DNA from: Oscillospiraceae bacterium
GTDB lineage: Bacteria; Bacillota; Clostridia; Oscillospirales; Oscillospiraceae
Assembly (NCBI GenBank): GCA_020025395.1
Contig: JAHHSE010000083.1
Span: 1-6,766 of the forward strand
Direction: 5' to 3'
DNA length: 6,766 bases
Shown: in pieces, positions 1 through 5,904 of the stretch
How positions within the stretch are numbered: position 1 is the first letter of the stretch
Layout of the letters: each line of letters opens with the position of its first letter
Translations under genes and position numbers: made by a program
Notes under the pieces: generated by a model
Told to the model about the DNA's origin: nothing
Database searches by the model: none
Seen by the model: the letters and a program-made list of their open reading frames with translations, nothing else

Positions 1-1038
1 CTCTCTGCCCCAGACGCCCGGCTGGTTCCCGCCCCCAAGGATAAGGTGGCCCCTGAGCATTATCACGCCACCACTATCTTCCCCGAATACTTCAAGGTGA
101 AGGGCACCTGGCTTTTGGCGGAGGAAAGCCGTATGGACTGCGTGGCGGTCTATGAAAACGGGGCCATTCAAACCAGGGAATTCCGCAATCTGAAGCAGGG
201 TGACCTGATCTTCACAGGCCGAACCGAGCATGGGGAGGATGGGATCTTTGTCCATACCGACGGATTCGCGGCGCCCACCCAGGATCAGGAGGAACCCTTC
301 ACCTTCCGTCAGGGCCGCTCCCGTGAGACCGCCTTTTCCATGGATTATGACAACATCTATGACCTGCTCCGCCACGAAAAGGAGCATGGTTATGTCGTCT
401 GGGTCTTAGGCCCCGCCTGCGCCTTTGATCACAACGCCCGTCTGGCTTTTTCCAAGCTGGTGATGAATGGCTATGTGGACGCCCTCCTGGCCGGAAATGC
501 CCTCGCCACCCACGACCTGGAGGGGGCCTATCTGAAAACCGCCCTGGGTCAGGACATCTATACCCAGCGCAGCCGGCCCTGCGGGCATTACAACCACATT
601 GACACCATCAACAAAGTCAACCTCCATGGCTCCATCCCGGAATTCATACGCAAGGAAAACATTCAGGATGGGATTATTTACAGCTGTGTCCAGAAGGATG
701 TCCCCTTCGTTCTGGTTGGCTCTATCCGTGATGACGGTCCCCTCCCTGAAGTATATGGAAATGTGTATGAGGGACAAAATGCCATGCGGGACTGTGTGCG
801 GAAGGCCACCACGGTTATCTGCATGGCCACCACCCTCCACTCCGTTGCCACCGGAAATATGACGCCCTCCTTTCGGGTCATGCCCGACGGAACCATCCGC
901 CAGGTCTATTTTTACAGCGTGGATGTCTCCGAATTTTCTGTAAACAAGCTGGGGGATCGGGGCAGTCTCTCCGCAAAGAGCATTGTTACCAATGTCCAGG
1001 ACTTCGTGGTGAAGGTAAGCAAAGGTTTGGGCCTTTAA
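1..1038 (+). CDS. TIGR00300-family protein (LOR/SDH region), ornithine cyclodeaminase-like, 5'-truncated
   Basis: The reading frame is open from the first base, so the true start lies outside the window and 345 C-terminal residues are visible. Family members run to roughly 400 or more residues, so the N-terminal LOR/SDH (Saccharop_dh_N-type) part is mostly missing. I recognise the family by conserved blocks, in visible-residue numbering: LGPACAFDH (136-144), GYVDALLAGNALATHD (157-172), PFVLVGSIRDDGPLPE (235-250) and a closing DVSEFSVNKLGDRGS (308-322). Characterised relatives, in methanogenic archaea and in the C-terminal half of cyanobacterial ArgZ/AgrE, convert ornithine to proline with release of ammonia in the cytoplasm. 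That activity is inferred here, since the family was originally named only from lysine-degradation enzyme similarity. A GTG at 46 gives a shorter frame but sits inside conserved sequence and is unlikely to be the start. The gene converges on gdhA with a shared hairpin between them. Family assignment is strong; exact substrate is moderate. Confidence 0.88.
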   Translation, partial: LSAPDARLVPAPKDKVAPEHYHATTIFPEYFKVKGTWLLAEESRMDCVAVYENGAIQTREFRNLKQGDLIFTGRTEHGEDGIFVHTDGFAAPTQDQEEPFTFRQGRSRETAFSMDYDNIYDLLRHEKEHGYVVWVLGPACAFDHNARLAFSKLVMNGYVDALLAGNALATHDLEGAYLKTALGQDIYTQRSRPCGHYNHIDTINKVNLHGSIPEFIRKENIQDGIIYSCVQKDVPFVLVGSIRDDGPLPEVYGNVYEGQNAMRDCVRKATTVICMATTLHSVATGNMTPSFRVMPDGTIRQVYFYSVDVSEFSVNKLGDRGSLSAKSIVTNVQDFVVKVSKGLGL

Positions 1039-1048
1039 CGGCCGCAAT

Positions 1049-1086
1049 GAGGCCCCGGTCTGCGCTTTGGCGCAAACCGGGGCCTC
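1049..1086. terminator. Rho-independent-type hairpin between convergent genes
   Basis: GAGGCCCCGGT (1049-1059) pairs perfectly with ACCGGGGCCTC (1076-1086). After one C/A mismatch, the inner arms TGCGC and GCGCA close over a TTTG tetraloop. The stem therefore has 11 plus 5 base pairs and is extremely GC-rich. It starts 10 nt after the stop of the + strand gene and lies 26 nt past the gdhA stop on the other strand. The run after it on + (TTCCATATTCT) is only moderately T-rich, and on - it is poor, so termination is more convincing for the + strand gene. A bidirectional role is inferred from position. Confidence 0.75.
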
Positions 1087-1112
1087 TTCCATATTCTGAC
1101 CTCTTTTCGGGA

Positions 1113-2462
1113 TCAGAAGATGACTCCCTGCCAGAGCATGGCCTCCGCCACCTTCAGAAAGCCGGCAATGTTGGCTCCGGTGACCAGGTCGCCCTCCTGA
1201 CCGTACTCTTTGGCGGCAGCGGCGGCATTTTGATAGATCTCCTTCATAATATCATGGAGCATTCCGTCTACCTGCTCGAAGCTCCAGCTCAGGCGCTGGG
1301 AATTTTGGCTCATCTCCAGAGCGGAGGTGGCAACTCCTCCCGCATTGGCGGCCTTGGCGGGTCCAAAGAGAATCCCCTTCTCCCGGAAGAAACTTACCGC
1401 CTCCGGTGTGGAGGGCATATTGGCCCCCTCTGCCACCGCCATGCAGCCATGCTCCACCAGCATCCGAGCCCCATCCAAATCCAACTCATTCTGGGTGGCA
1501 CAGGGCAGAGCGATATCACAGGGGACCGACCAAATCCCGCGGCAGCCGCTCACATACTGCGCAGTGGGCACCTCATCCACATAGGTCTGGATTCTGGCCC
1601 GCCGGACCTCTTTCATCTCACGCATCCGTTCAAAATCAATACCGTTCTCATCCACTATATAGCCGCCGGAGTCCGACATGGCCACCACCTTCGCACCCAG
1701 CCGGATCGCCTTTTGGCAGGCGTACAAAGCCACATTGCCGCTTCCGGAAATGACCACCCGTTTCCCGGAGAAGTCCTCCCCCTCCGCCGCCAGCATCTCC
1801 TTGGTAAAATAGCACAGGCCGTATCCGGTGGCCTCGGTACGGGCCAGAGATCCCCCCAAGCCCGCTTTTTTTCCGGTCAGCACCCCGGTAAACTCATTGC
1901 GAATCCGCTTATACTGACCGAAGAGATAGCCGATCTCCCGCGCGCCTACTCCAATATCCCCGGCGGGCACATCGGTATCCGCCCCGATATGCCGCTGCAG
2001 CTCGGTCATAAACGCCTGGCAGAAACGCATGATCTCCCCATCCGACTTCCCCTTGGGATCAAAGTCGGATCCGCCTTTGCCCCCGCCGATGGGAAGGCCT
2101 GTGAGGGCGTTTTTAAAGATCTGCTCAAATCCCAAAAATTTGATAATGGAGAGATTGACGCTTGGGTGGAACCGCAGTCCTCCCTTATAAGGACCGATCG
2201 CGGAGTTGAACTGCACCCGATAGCCCCGGTTCACTCGGACGGTCCCCGCGTCATCCACCCAGGAGATACGGAACTGGAGCACCCGCTCCGGCTCCACAAT
2301 CTGGGAAAAAATCCCTGCCTTTACAAAGTCAGGGCGCTTTTCCACCACCGGGCAGAGGGATTCCAGCACCTCATAGACCGCCTGGAGAAATTCCGGCTCA
2401 TGGGTGCTTTTTTCTGCCAGAGAGTCATAGATACCTTGCAGATATGAATTGGAGATAGACAT
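1113..2462 (-). CDS. gdhA: NADP-type glutamate dehydrogenase
   Basis: Encodes 449 residues, the normal size for hexameric bacterial glutamate dehydrogenase, which reversibly makes glutamate from 2-oxoglutarate, ammonia and NAD(P)H in the cytoplasm. The substrate-binding domain carries YKGGLRFHP (92-100, glutamate-binding K93), FKNALTGLP with K117, and GGGKGGSDFDPKGKSD with the catalytic lysine K129. PAGDIGVG holds the catalytic-region aspartate D169. The dinucleotide fold shows GSGNVA (240-245). The following VVAMSDSGG resembles the SDS motif of NADP-dependent enzymes rather than the clostridial NAD type, so NADP(H) use is inferred. The C-terminal GGVATSALEMSQNSQRLSW is typical. I chose the ATG at 2462: it gives the family length and has GAGGTG 6 nt upstream. 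An in-frame GTG at 2534 would add 24 residues that are not part of the family core. A clear own promoter lies upstream at 2564-2592, so the gene can be expressed separately from metY. Confidence 0.95.
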   Translation of the reverse strand: MSISNSYLQGIYDSLAEKSTHEPEFLQAVYEVLESLCPVVEKRPDFVKAGIFSQIVEPERVLQFRISWVDDAGTVRVNRGYRVQFNSAIGPYKGGLRFHPSVNLSIIKFLGFEQIFKNALTGLPIGGGKGGSDFDPKGKSDGEIMRFCQAFMTELQRHIGADTDVPAGDIGVGAREIGYLFGQYKRIRNEFTGVLTGKKAGLGGSLARTEATGYGLCYFTKEMLAAEGEDFSGKRVVISGSGNVALYACQKAIRLGAKVVAMSDSGGYIVDENGIDFERMREMKEVRRARIQTYVDEVPTAQYVSGCRGIWSVPCDIALPCATQNELDLDGARMLVEHGCMAVAEGANMPSTPEAVSFFREKGILFGPAKAANAGGVATSALEMSQNSQRLSWSFEQVDGMLHDIMKEIYQNAAAAAKEYGQEGDLVTGANIAGFLKVAEAMLWQGVIF

Positions 2463-2468
2463 GACAGA

Positions 2469-2474
2469 CACCTC
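2469..2474 (-). promoter_or_regulatory. gdhA ribosome binding site that decides the start
   Basis: GAGGTG on the - strand lies 6 nt before the ATG at 2462 and matches the anti-Shine-Dalgarno sequence. It supports the 449-residue product over the longer GTG-initiated frame. That frame has its own weaker candidate (AGGAAG about 8 nt before the GTG at 2534). Confidence 0.7.
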
Positions 2475-2563
2475 GGATTTTCCTTCAGATTTGTGATACA
2501 GACAGAATCTTCCCGTAAACACCTGTCCATTCACGGAATTTTCTTCCTGTTTGGCTGGATTGT

Positions 2564-2592
2564 ATTATAAAGGATATTCTCCCCCTGCGCAA
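2564..2592 (-). promoter_or_regulatory. Sigma-A-type promoter of gdhA
   Basis: On the - strand, a -35 box TTGCGC (2587-2592; first three bases match TTGACA) is followed by exactly 17 bases and a perfect -10 box TATAAT (2564-2569). Transcription would begin near 2557, giving an untranslated leader of about 95 nt before the gdhA ATG. The region upstream of the -35 box is AT-rich (around 2593-2607), which could act as an UP element. This is the only strong promoter-like site found between genes in the window. Confidence 0.8.
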
Positions 2593-2610
2593 GTATTTTT
2601 ATAAAACTTG
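2590..2610. repeat. Imperfect 21-bp palindrome abutting the gdhA promoter
   Basis: The arms CAAGT (2590-2594) and ACTTG (2606-2610) are perfect complements. The AT-only centre is nearly self-complementary, with two mismatched positions. The element overlaps the last bases of the gdhA -35 box and lies 16 nt or less in front of it, where a repressor or activator could bind. It also falls just after the metY stop codon, so in RNA it could form a weak hairpin. It lacks the GC stem and U-run expected of a normal terminator. Role unknown. Confidence 0.4.
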
Positions 2611-2623
2611 CAGAACACCTTTT

Positions 2624-3907
2624 TTAGACCTGGGACAAGGCGGTCTCCAGGTCCGCCAGAATGTCCTCGGAATCCTCGATCCCCACCGAGAGCCGGATGA
2701 GATCGGGAGAGACCCCGGCGGAGGCCAGCTGTTCGTCGGACATCTGCCGATGGGTGGTGGAGGCAGGATGGAGGACGCAGGTCTTGGCATCCGCTACATG
2801 GGTGGCAATAGAAGCCAAAGACAGCCCCGCCATCAGCTTGGACGCTGCGTTCCGTCCTCCCCGGACCCCAAAGGAAACCACGCCGCAGGTGCCGTTCGGC
2901 ATATACTTTTCCACCAGGGCCTTGTCCCTGCTGCCGGGCAGACCGGGGTAGATGACCCACTCCACCTTGGGGTGGCGCTCCAGATACCGGGCCACCGCCA
3001 TCGCATTGGCACAGTGTTTTTCCATTCTCAAAGGCAGGGTCTCCAGGCCCACATTCAACAAAAAGGCATTCTGTGGGGACTGTATCGCTCCGAAATCCCG
3101 CATCAGCTGCGCAGTACACTTGGTGATAAAGGCTCCGGCCAGACCGAAGCGCTCGGTATAGGTGATACCGTGATAGCTCTCATCCGGGGTGCAGAGTCCG
3201 GGGTATTTGTCCGGGTACCGCGTCCAGTCAAACTTCCCCGAATCCACAATGGCCCCACCCACGGTGAGGGCGTGTCCGTCCATGTACTTGGTGGTGGAAT
3301 GCACCACAATATCGGCCCCCCATCGGAAGGGACGGCAATTGACCGGAGTGGCAAAGGTATTGTCCAAAATCAGAGGCACCCCATGGCGATGGGCCGCCTG
3401 GGCAAAGACCTCAATATCCAGCACCTTCAGGGCCGGGTTGGCGATGGTCTCTCCAAATACCGCCCTGGTGTTGGGCCGGAAGGCCGCATCCAGATCCTCC
3501 GGAGCGCAGTCCGGGGATACGAAGGTAAACTCGATCCCCATACGCTTCATGGTCACGGAGAAAAGGTTGAATGTACCTCCATAGAGGGCGGAGGAGGCCA
3601 CCACATGATCTCCGCAGGAGCAGATATTGAAGATGGCGTAAAAATTCGCCGCCTGTCCAGAGGAGGTCAGCATGGCGGCGGTCCCTCCCTCCAGTGCCGC
3701 AAGCTTGGAGGCCACCCGGTCGTTGGTGGGATTCTGAAGGCGGGAGTAAAAATATCCCTCCGCCTCCAGATCGAACAAGGCTCCCATGGCTTCTCCCGTC
3801 TCATACCGGAAGGTAGTGGACTGAACAATGGGGATGTTTCGAGGCTCCCCATTGTTCGGGGTGTATCCGGCGTGGAGGCAATTGGTACTCATCTTAAAAT
3901 CTTGCAT
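2624..3907 (-). CDS. metY: O-acetylhomoserine sulfhydrylase (aminocarboxypropyltransferase)
   Basis: A 427-residue PLP enzyme of the Cys/Met metabolism family that makes homocysteine (methionine precursor) from O-acetylhomoserine and sulfide in the cytoplasm. The N-terminal CLHAGYTPNNGEPR and IVQSTTFRY blocks are characteristic of MetY and distinguish it from shorter cystathionine synthases. PLP-site features follow in order: YSRLQNPTND (54-63), SSGQAA (82-87), LDNTFATP with D182 for the pyridine nitrogen, and VVHSTTKYMDGH with Schiff-base lysine K207. The C-terminal RLSVGIED begins with R405, the likely carboxylate-binding arginine. The ATG at 3907 has AGGAAG 8 nt upstream (3916-3921). A second ATG five codons later overlaps the preceding gene's stop as ATGA but has no ribosome binding site, and the intervening DFK residues look native. 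The first 19 nt overlap the end of the lipoprotein gene, so coupled translation is likely. No dedicated promoter, SAM riboswitch or T-box is visible. Confidence 0.95.
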   Translation of the reverse strand: MQDFKMSTNCLHAGYTPNNGEPRNIPIVQSTTFRYETGEAMGALFDLEAEGYFYSRLQNPTNDRVASKLAALEGGTAAMLTSSGQAANFYAIFNICSCGDHVVASSALYGGTFNLFSVTMKRMGIEFTFVSPDCAPEDLDAAFRPNTRAVFGETIANPALKVLDIEVFAQAAHRHGVPLILDNTFATPVNCRPFRWGADIVVHSTTKYMDGHALTVGGAIVDSGKFDWTRYPDKYPGLCTPDESYHGITYTERFGLAGAFITKCTAQLMRDFGAIQSPQNAFLLNVGLETLPLRMEKHCANAMAVARYLERHPKVEWVIYPGLPGSRDKALVEKYMPNGTCGVVSFGVRGGRNAASKLMAGLSLASIATHVADAKTCVLHPASTTHRQMSDEQLASAGVSPDLIRLSVGIEDSEDILADLETALSQV

Positions 3908-4440
3908 GGCTGTTTCTTCCTTTCCAATGAAACTGTGGGTCCCTCACCCTTTTTCTGAACCTCAGGAAGGGTGAGAAAGACATCCTCCGGGCGGAGGAGC
4001 TGATGGTATCGAAAGGGGATGATGTTTGTTTCTACTGTTATGGAAACCCCCTTTACCGTATCCAGCTGACAAAGGGTAAGGGCAATCGAATAGTCCGCCA
4101 GGGTCAGATCCATCCCGGACAGTCCACCATATTCCTCTGACAGATTCACATGGAGGATCCCCTCTTTGTCCAGGGTCCAGGAGTGAAGCTCCACCCCCGG
4201 AGGAAAGGGGGTGCGCAGATTCTGTCTGGCCGGCTCTTCCAGCAGAGCAGTCAAAAGGGCCTCCTCTTGGGGCTGATCCGCCGGAATCTCTACCCTCTGG
4301 GGACAAAGAGCCGCTCCTGATGTATAGTCGTCCGGGCGAAAGTAGAGATCGTATTCCCTCTCCCCCTTCCCCTCCTCCCCCGGTTTACAGGCCGAGAGGA
4401 GAAGCCCCAGGCAAATCGTCAGAAACAGAATTCGTTTCAT
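3889..4440 (-). CDS. GerMN-domain lipoprotein
   Basis: Encodes 183 residues. A short basic start (MKR), a hydrophobic stretch (4-15) and a lipobox L15-S16-A17-C18 predict a lipid-anchored protein on the outer face of the membrane, with C18 as the modified residue. After a charged linker, residues of about 50-145 match the GerMN pattern: EEALLTALLEEP, then PPGVELHSWTLDKEGILHVNLSEEY, then a helix (about 111-125) and VKGVSITVE. GerMN domains occur in the Bacillus germination/sporulation protein GerM and in actinobacterial LpqB. The start at 4440 is set by AGGAGG 7 nt upstream, and this ATG overlaps the kinase stop as ATGA. A TTG at 4458 would bury the ribosome binding site in coding sequence. 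The gene directly follows a kinase and regulator as LpqB follows MtrAB, so an accessory sensing role is the favoured inference; a spore or envelope role is the alternative. The basic tail ending CKILR overlaps metY. Confidence 0.85.
   Translation of the reverse strand: MKRILFLTICLGLLLSACKPGEEGKGEREYDLYFRPDDYTSGAALCPQRVEIPADQPQEEALLTALLEEPARQNLRTPFPPGVELHSWTLDKEGILHVNLSEEYGGLSGMDLTLADYSIALTLCQLDTVKGVSITVETNIIPFRYHQLLRPEDVFLTLPEVQKKGEGPTVSLERKKQPCKILR
3943..3975. repeat. Perfect 9-bp inverted repeat just ahead of metY, inside the lipoprotein gene
   Basis: CTCACCCTT (3943-3951) is exactly complementary to AAGGGTGAG (3967-3975). Inside the 15-nt loop a further CTGA (3955-3958) and TCAG (3962-3965) can pair over a 3-nt loop. 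On the metY-sense RNA the structure ends about 21 nt before the metY ribosome binding site, and no U-run follows, so it does not look like a terminator. It could affect coupling, processing or stability between the two cistrons, or be a chance product of coding sequence. Confidence 0.45.
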
Positions 4441-5867
4441 TCCCCCACCTCCTTGCAAAGAGGAAACGAAACGATAAAGACAGTTCCCTTTTCCACTTCA
4501 GAACGCACGGTGATCTCACCCCGGTTTTGCTGTACGGTATCCATTACGATGGAGAGGCCCAGGCCGGTTCCGCCCGCCGCTCTGGAACGGGCCTTGTCCA
4601 CCCGATAAAAGCGGTCAAAAATCTTCCCCTGATCCTCCTGCGGGATTCCGATCCCGGTATCCTTCACCATGAATACCGCCTTCTCCCGGTTGTGGGTGGT
4701 TATCACCCGGACCTCCCCTCCCGGACGGTTGTATTTCACCGCATTTTCCATCAGATTAAACGCGATCTGAGAGAGATCGTCTCTGGTGGCAAAAACCACG
4801 CAGTCCGGATCCAGCTCCAGCCTCAGCGACACCTCCCCGGCCCGGGTCAAAGGGGCCAGCATTCGGGCCACCTTCTCCACCACCGGAGACATCGCCACCG
4901 GACTTCGGGCCTGCTCCATATGGGCATCCAGCCGGGTCAGGGTGAGGAGTTTTTCTGAGATCCGGGTCAAACGGTCGGCCTCCCCTCCAATATCCGCCAC
5001 AAACTCTCTGGTCGTCTCCGAATCAATCTCCGGGCTTTGAAGGATGGAGTCGGTCAGGAGGCGGATGGAGGCCAGCGGGGTCTTCAGCTCATGGGAGGCA
5101 TCCGAGACAAAGCGCCGCCGCGCCTCTTCTGTGACCTGAAGCCGATGGGTGAGGTCGTTGAACTCATCCGCCAGAAGGGACAGCTCATCCTTGCCCACCA
5201 GCTCTACCCGATGGCTGTACTCTCCCTCCCGAACAATGGCAATGGCATGAAACAGGTCCCCAATCCGTCGGCTGAGGGCTTTGGAGAAAAACACCGAGCA
5301 GAGTACCACCAGGACACAGACCACAATGGAGATGTTCATCAGGGTGGTCCGAAGATTGAGGAGCAAGGCCCCCTGCTCCGTATCCACCTCCCAGAGGTAC
5401 ACCGCCCCCAGGGTTAGATTACGGTAGGTGATGGGGGTTGCCGCACAGCTGGAAAGGGTCTCTCCCTGATATTGGGAGTGAAAGACATCCAGACCGGAAA
5501 GGGCCCCGTAAAGCTCCGAGAACAGAGCATAGTGATAGAGGCTCTCCTCTCCCTCCGAATCATAGAGGATCAGTCCGGCAGAATCTGTCACCAACACCCG
5601 GGTCAGAGAGGAATCTCCCAGCACCTCCATGGCTTGGGAAACCCCCTCCGGAGTCAGAGTGTCTGACACACCCAAAGAACTGGAGAGTACGGCCGCCCGG
5701 TTTTGCAGGGAGGCCTGCTTGGATTGAAACACCAGATCCTGAGAGGCCAGAATGGGATAGGTGTTTAACAGGAGCAGCACCAGACCGATCACCGCCATAT
5801 AGGTAAGTGCATATTTAAATTGCAGAGAATGCAGCAGAGAAACCCGGCGCACTTCCTCTTTTCCCAT
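4437..5867 (-). CDS. Membrane sensor histidine kinase with HAMP domain
   Basis: A 476-residue two-component kinase. Membrane segments at about 20-42 and 174-195 flank an external domain of about 130 residues with no motif I can name. A HAMP linker follows (about 196-248). The HisKA H-box SDASHELKTPL places the phosphorylated histidine at H259. The ATPase domain shows the N-box NLMENAVKY (371-379), G1 DTGIGIP (403-409), F-box FDRFYRVD (417-424) and G2 GGTGLGLSI (432-440), so all catalytic motifs are intact. The architecture is that of the PhoR/WalK/MtrB class that pairs with OmpR-type regulators. The ATG at 5867 has GGGAGG 7 nt upstream. It lies 37 nt after the regulator gene, its evident partner, and its TGA overlaps the lipoprotein start by 4 nt. 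The input signal cannot be read from sequence; the adjacent external lipoprotein may contribute to it. Confidence 0.95.
   Translation of the reverse strand: MGKEEVRRVSLLHSLQFKYALTYMAVIGLVLLLLNTYPILASQDLVFQSKQASLQNRAAVLSSSLGVSDTLTPEGVSQAMEVLGDSSLTRVLVTDSAGLILYDSEGEESLYHYALFSELYGALSGLDVFHSQYQGETLSSCAATPITYRNLTLGAVYLWEVDTEQGALLLNLRTTLMNISIVVCVLVVLCSVFFSKALSRRIGDLFHAIAIVREGEYSHRVELVGKDELSLLADEFNDLTHRLQVTEEARRRFVSDASHELKTPLASIRLLTDSILQSPEIDSETTREFVADIGGEADRLTRISEKLLTLTRLDAHMEQARSPVAMSPVVEKVARMLAPLTRAGEVSLRLELDPDCVVFATRDDLSQIAFNLMENAVKYNRPGGEVRVITTHNREKAVFMVKDTGIGIPQEDQGKIFDRFYRVDKARSRAAGGTGLGLSIVMDTVQQNRGEITVRSEVEKGTVFIVSFPLCKEVGE
4448..4453 (-). promoter_or_regulatory. Ribosome binding site of the GerMN lipoprotein
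   Basis: AGGAGG, within the longer AAGGAGGTGG, lies 7 nt before the ATG at 4440 and inside the last codons of the kinase gene. Its strength and spacing fix the start at 4440 rather than at the upstream TTG (4458), and the position favours translational coupling to the kinase. Confidence 0.85.
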
Positions 5868-5904
5868 CTCATTGCCTCCCTTCCAGAGAGCCGTAAGCCC
5901 CCAA

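Noticed and set aside
406..1092. - strand open frame (228 codons) opposite the TIGR00300 gene
   Set aside because: The sense strand encodes strongly conserved family motifs. The antisense product has no domain and would run through the terminator hairpin.
1094..1118. Inverted repeat TTCTGA/TCAGAA over the gdhA stop
   Set aside because: Only 6 bp with a 13-nt loop and no U-run. The nearby GC-rich hairpin is a far better terminator candidate.
1047..2447. Long + strand open frame (466 codons) opposite gdhA
   Set aside because: It is the antisense shadow of a confidently identified gene. The product is low-complexity with many H, G, P and R residues and no family motif. GC-rich third positions suppress stops on the opposite strand.
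2321..2530. Short - strand frame starting with ATG at 2530 in the gdhA leader
   Set aside because: It runs out of frame through the start of gdhA, and its nearest AGGAAG is about 12 nt away. It has no domain. A leader-peptide role is possible but unsupported.
3890..3892. Second ATG of metY overlapping the lipoprotein stop as ATGA
   Set aside because: An attractive overlap, but no ribosome binding site precedes it. The ATG at 3907 has a well-spaced AGGAAG and retains the family-like DFK residues.
2750..3958. Long + strand open frame (402 codons) opposite metY
   Set aside because: Antisense shadow of metY, with G/H/R-rich composition, no recognisable domain and no good ribosome binding site or intergenic promoter.
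3983..3996. CCTCC/GGAGG mini-hairpin in the lipoprotein gene
   Set aside because: Only 5 bp inside coding sequence, with no positional logic; expected by chance in GC-rich DNA.
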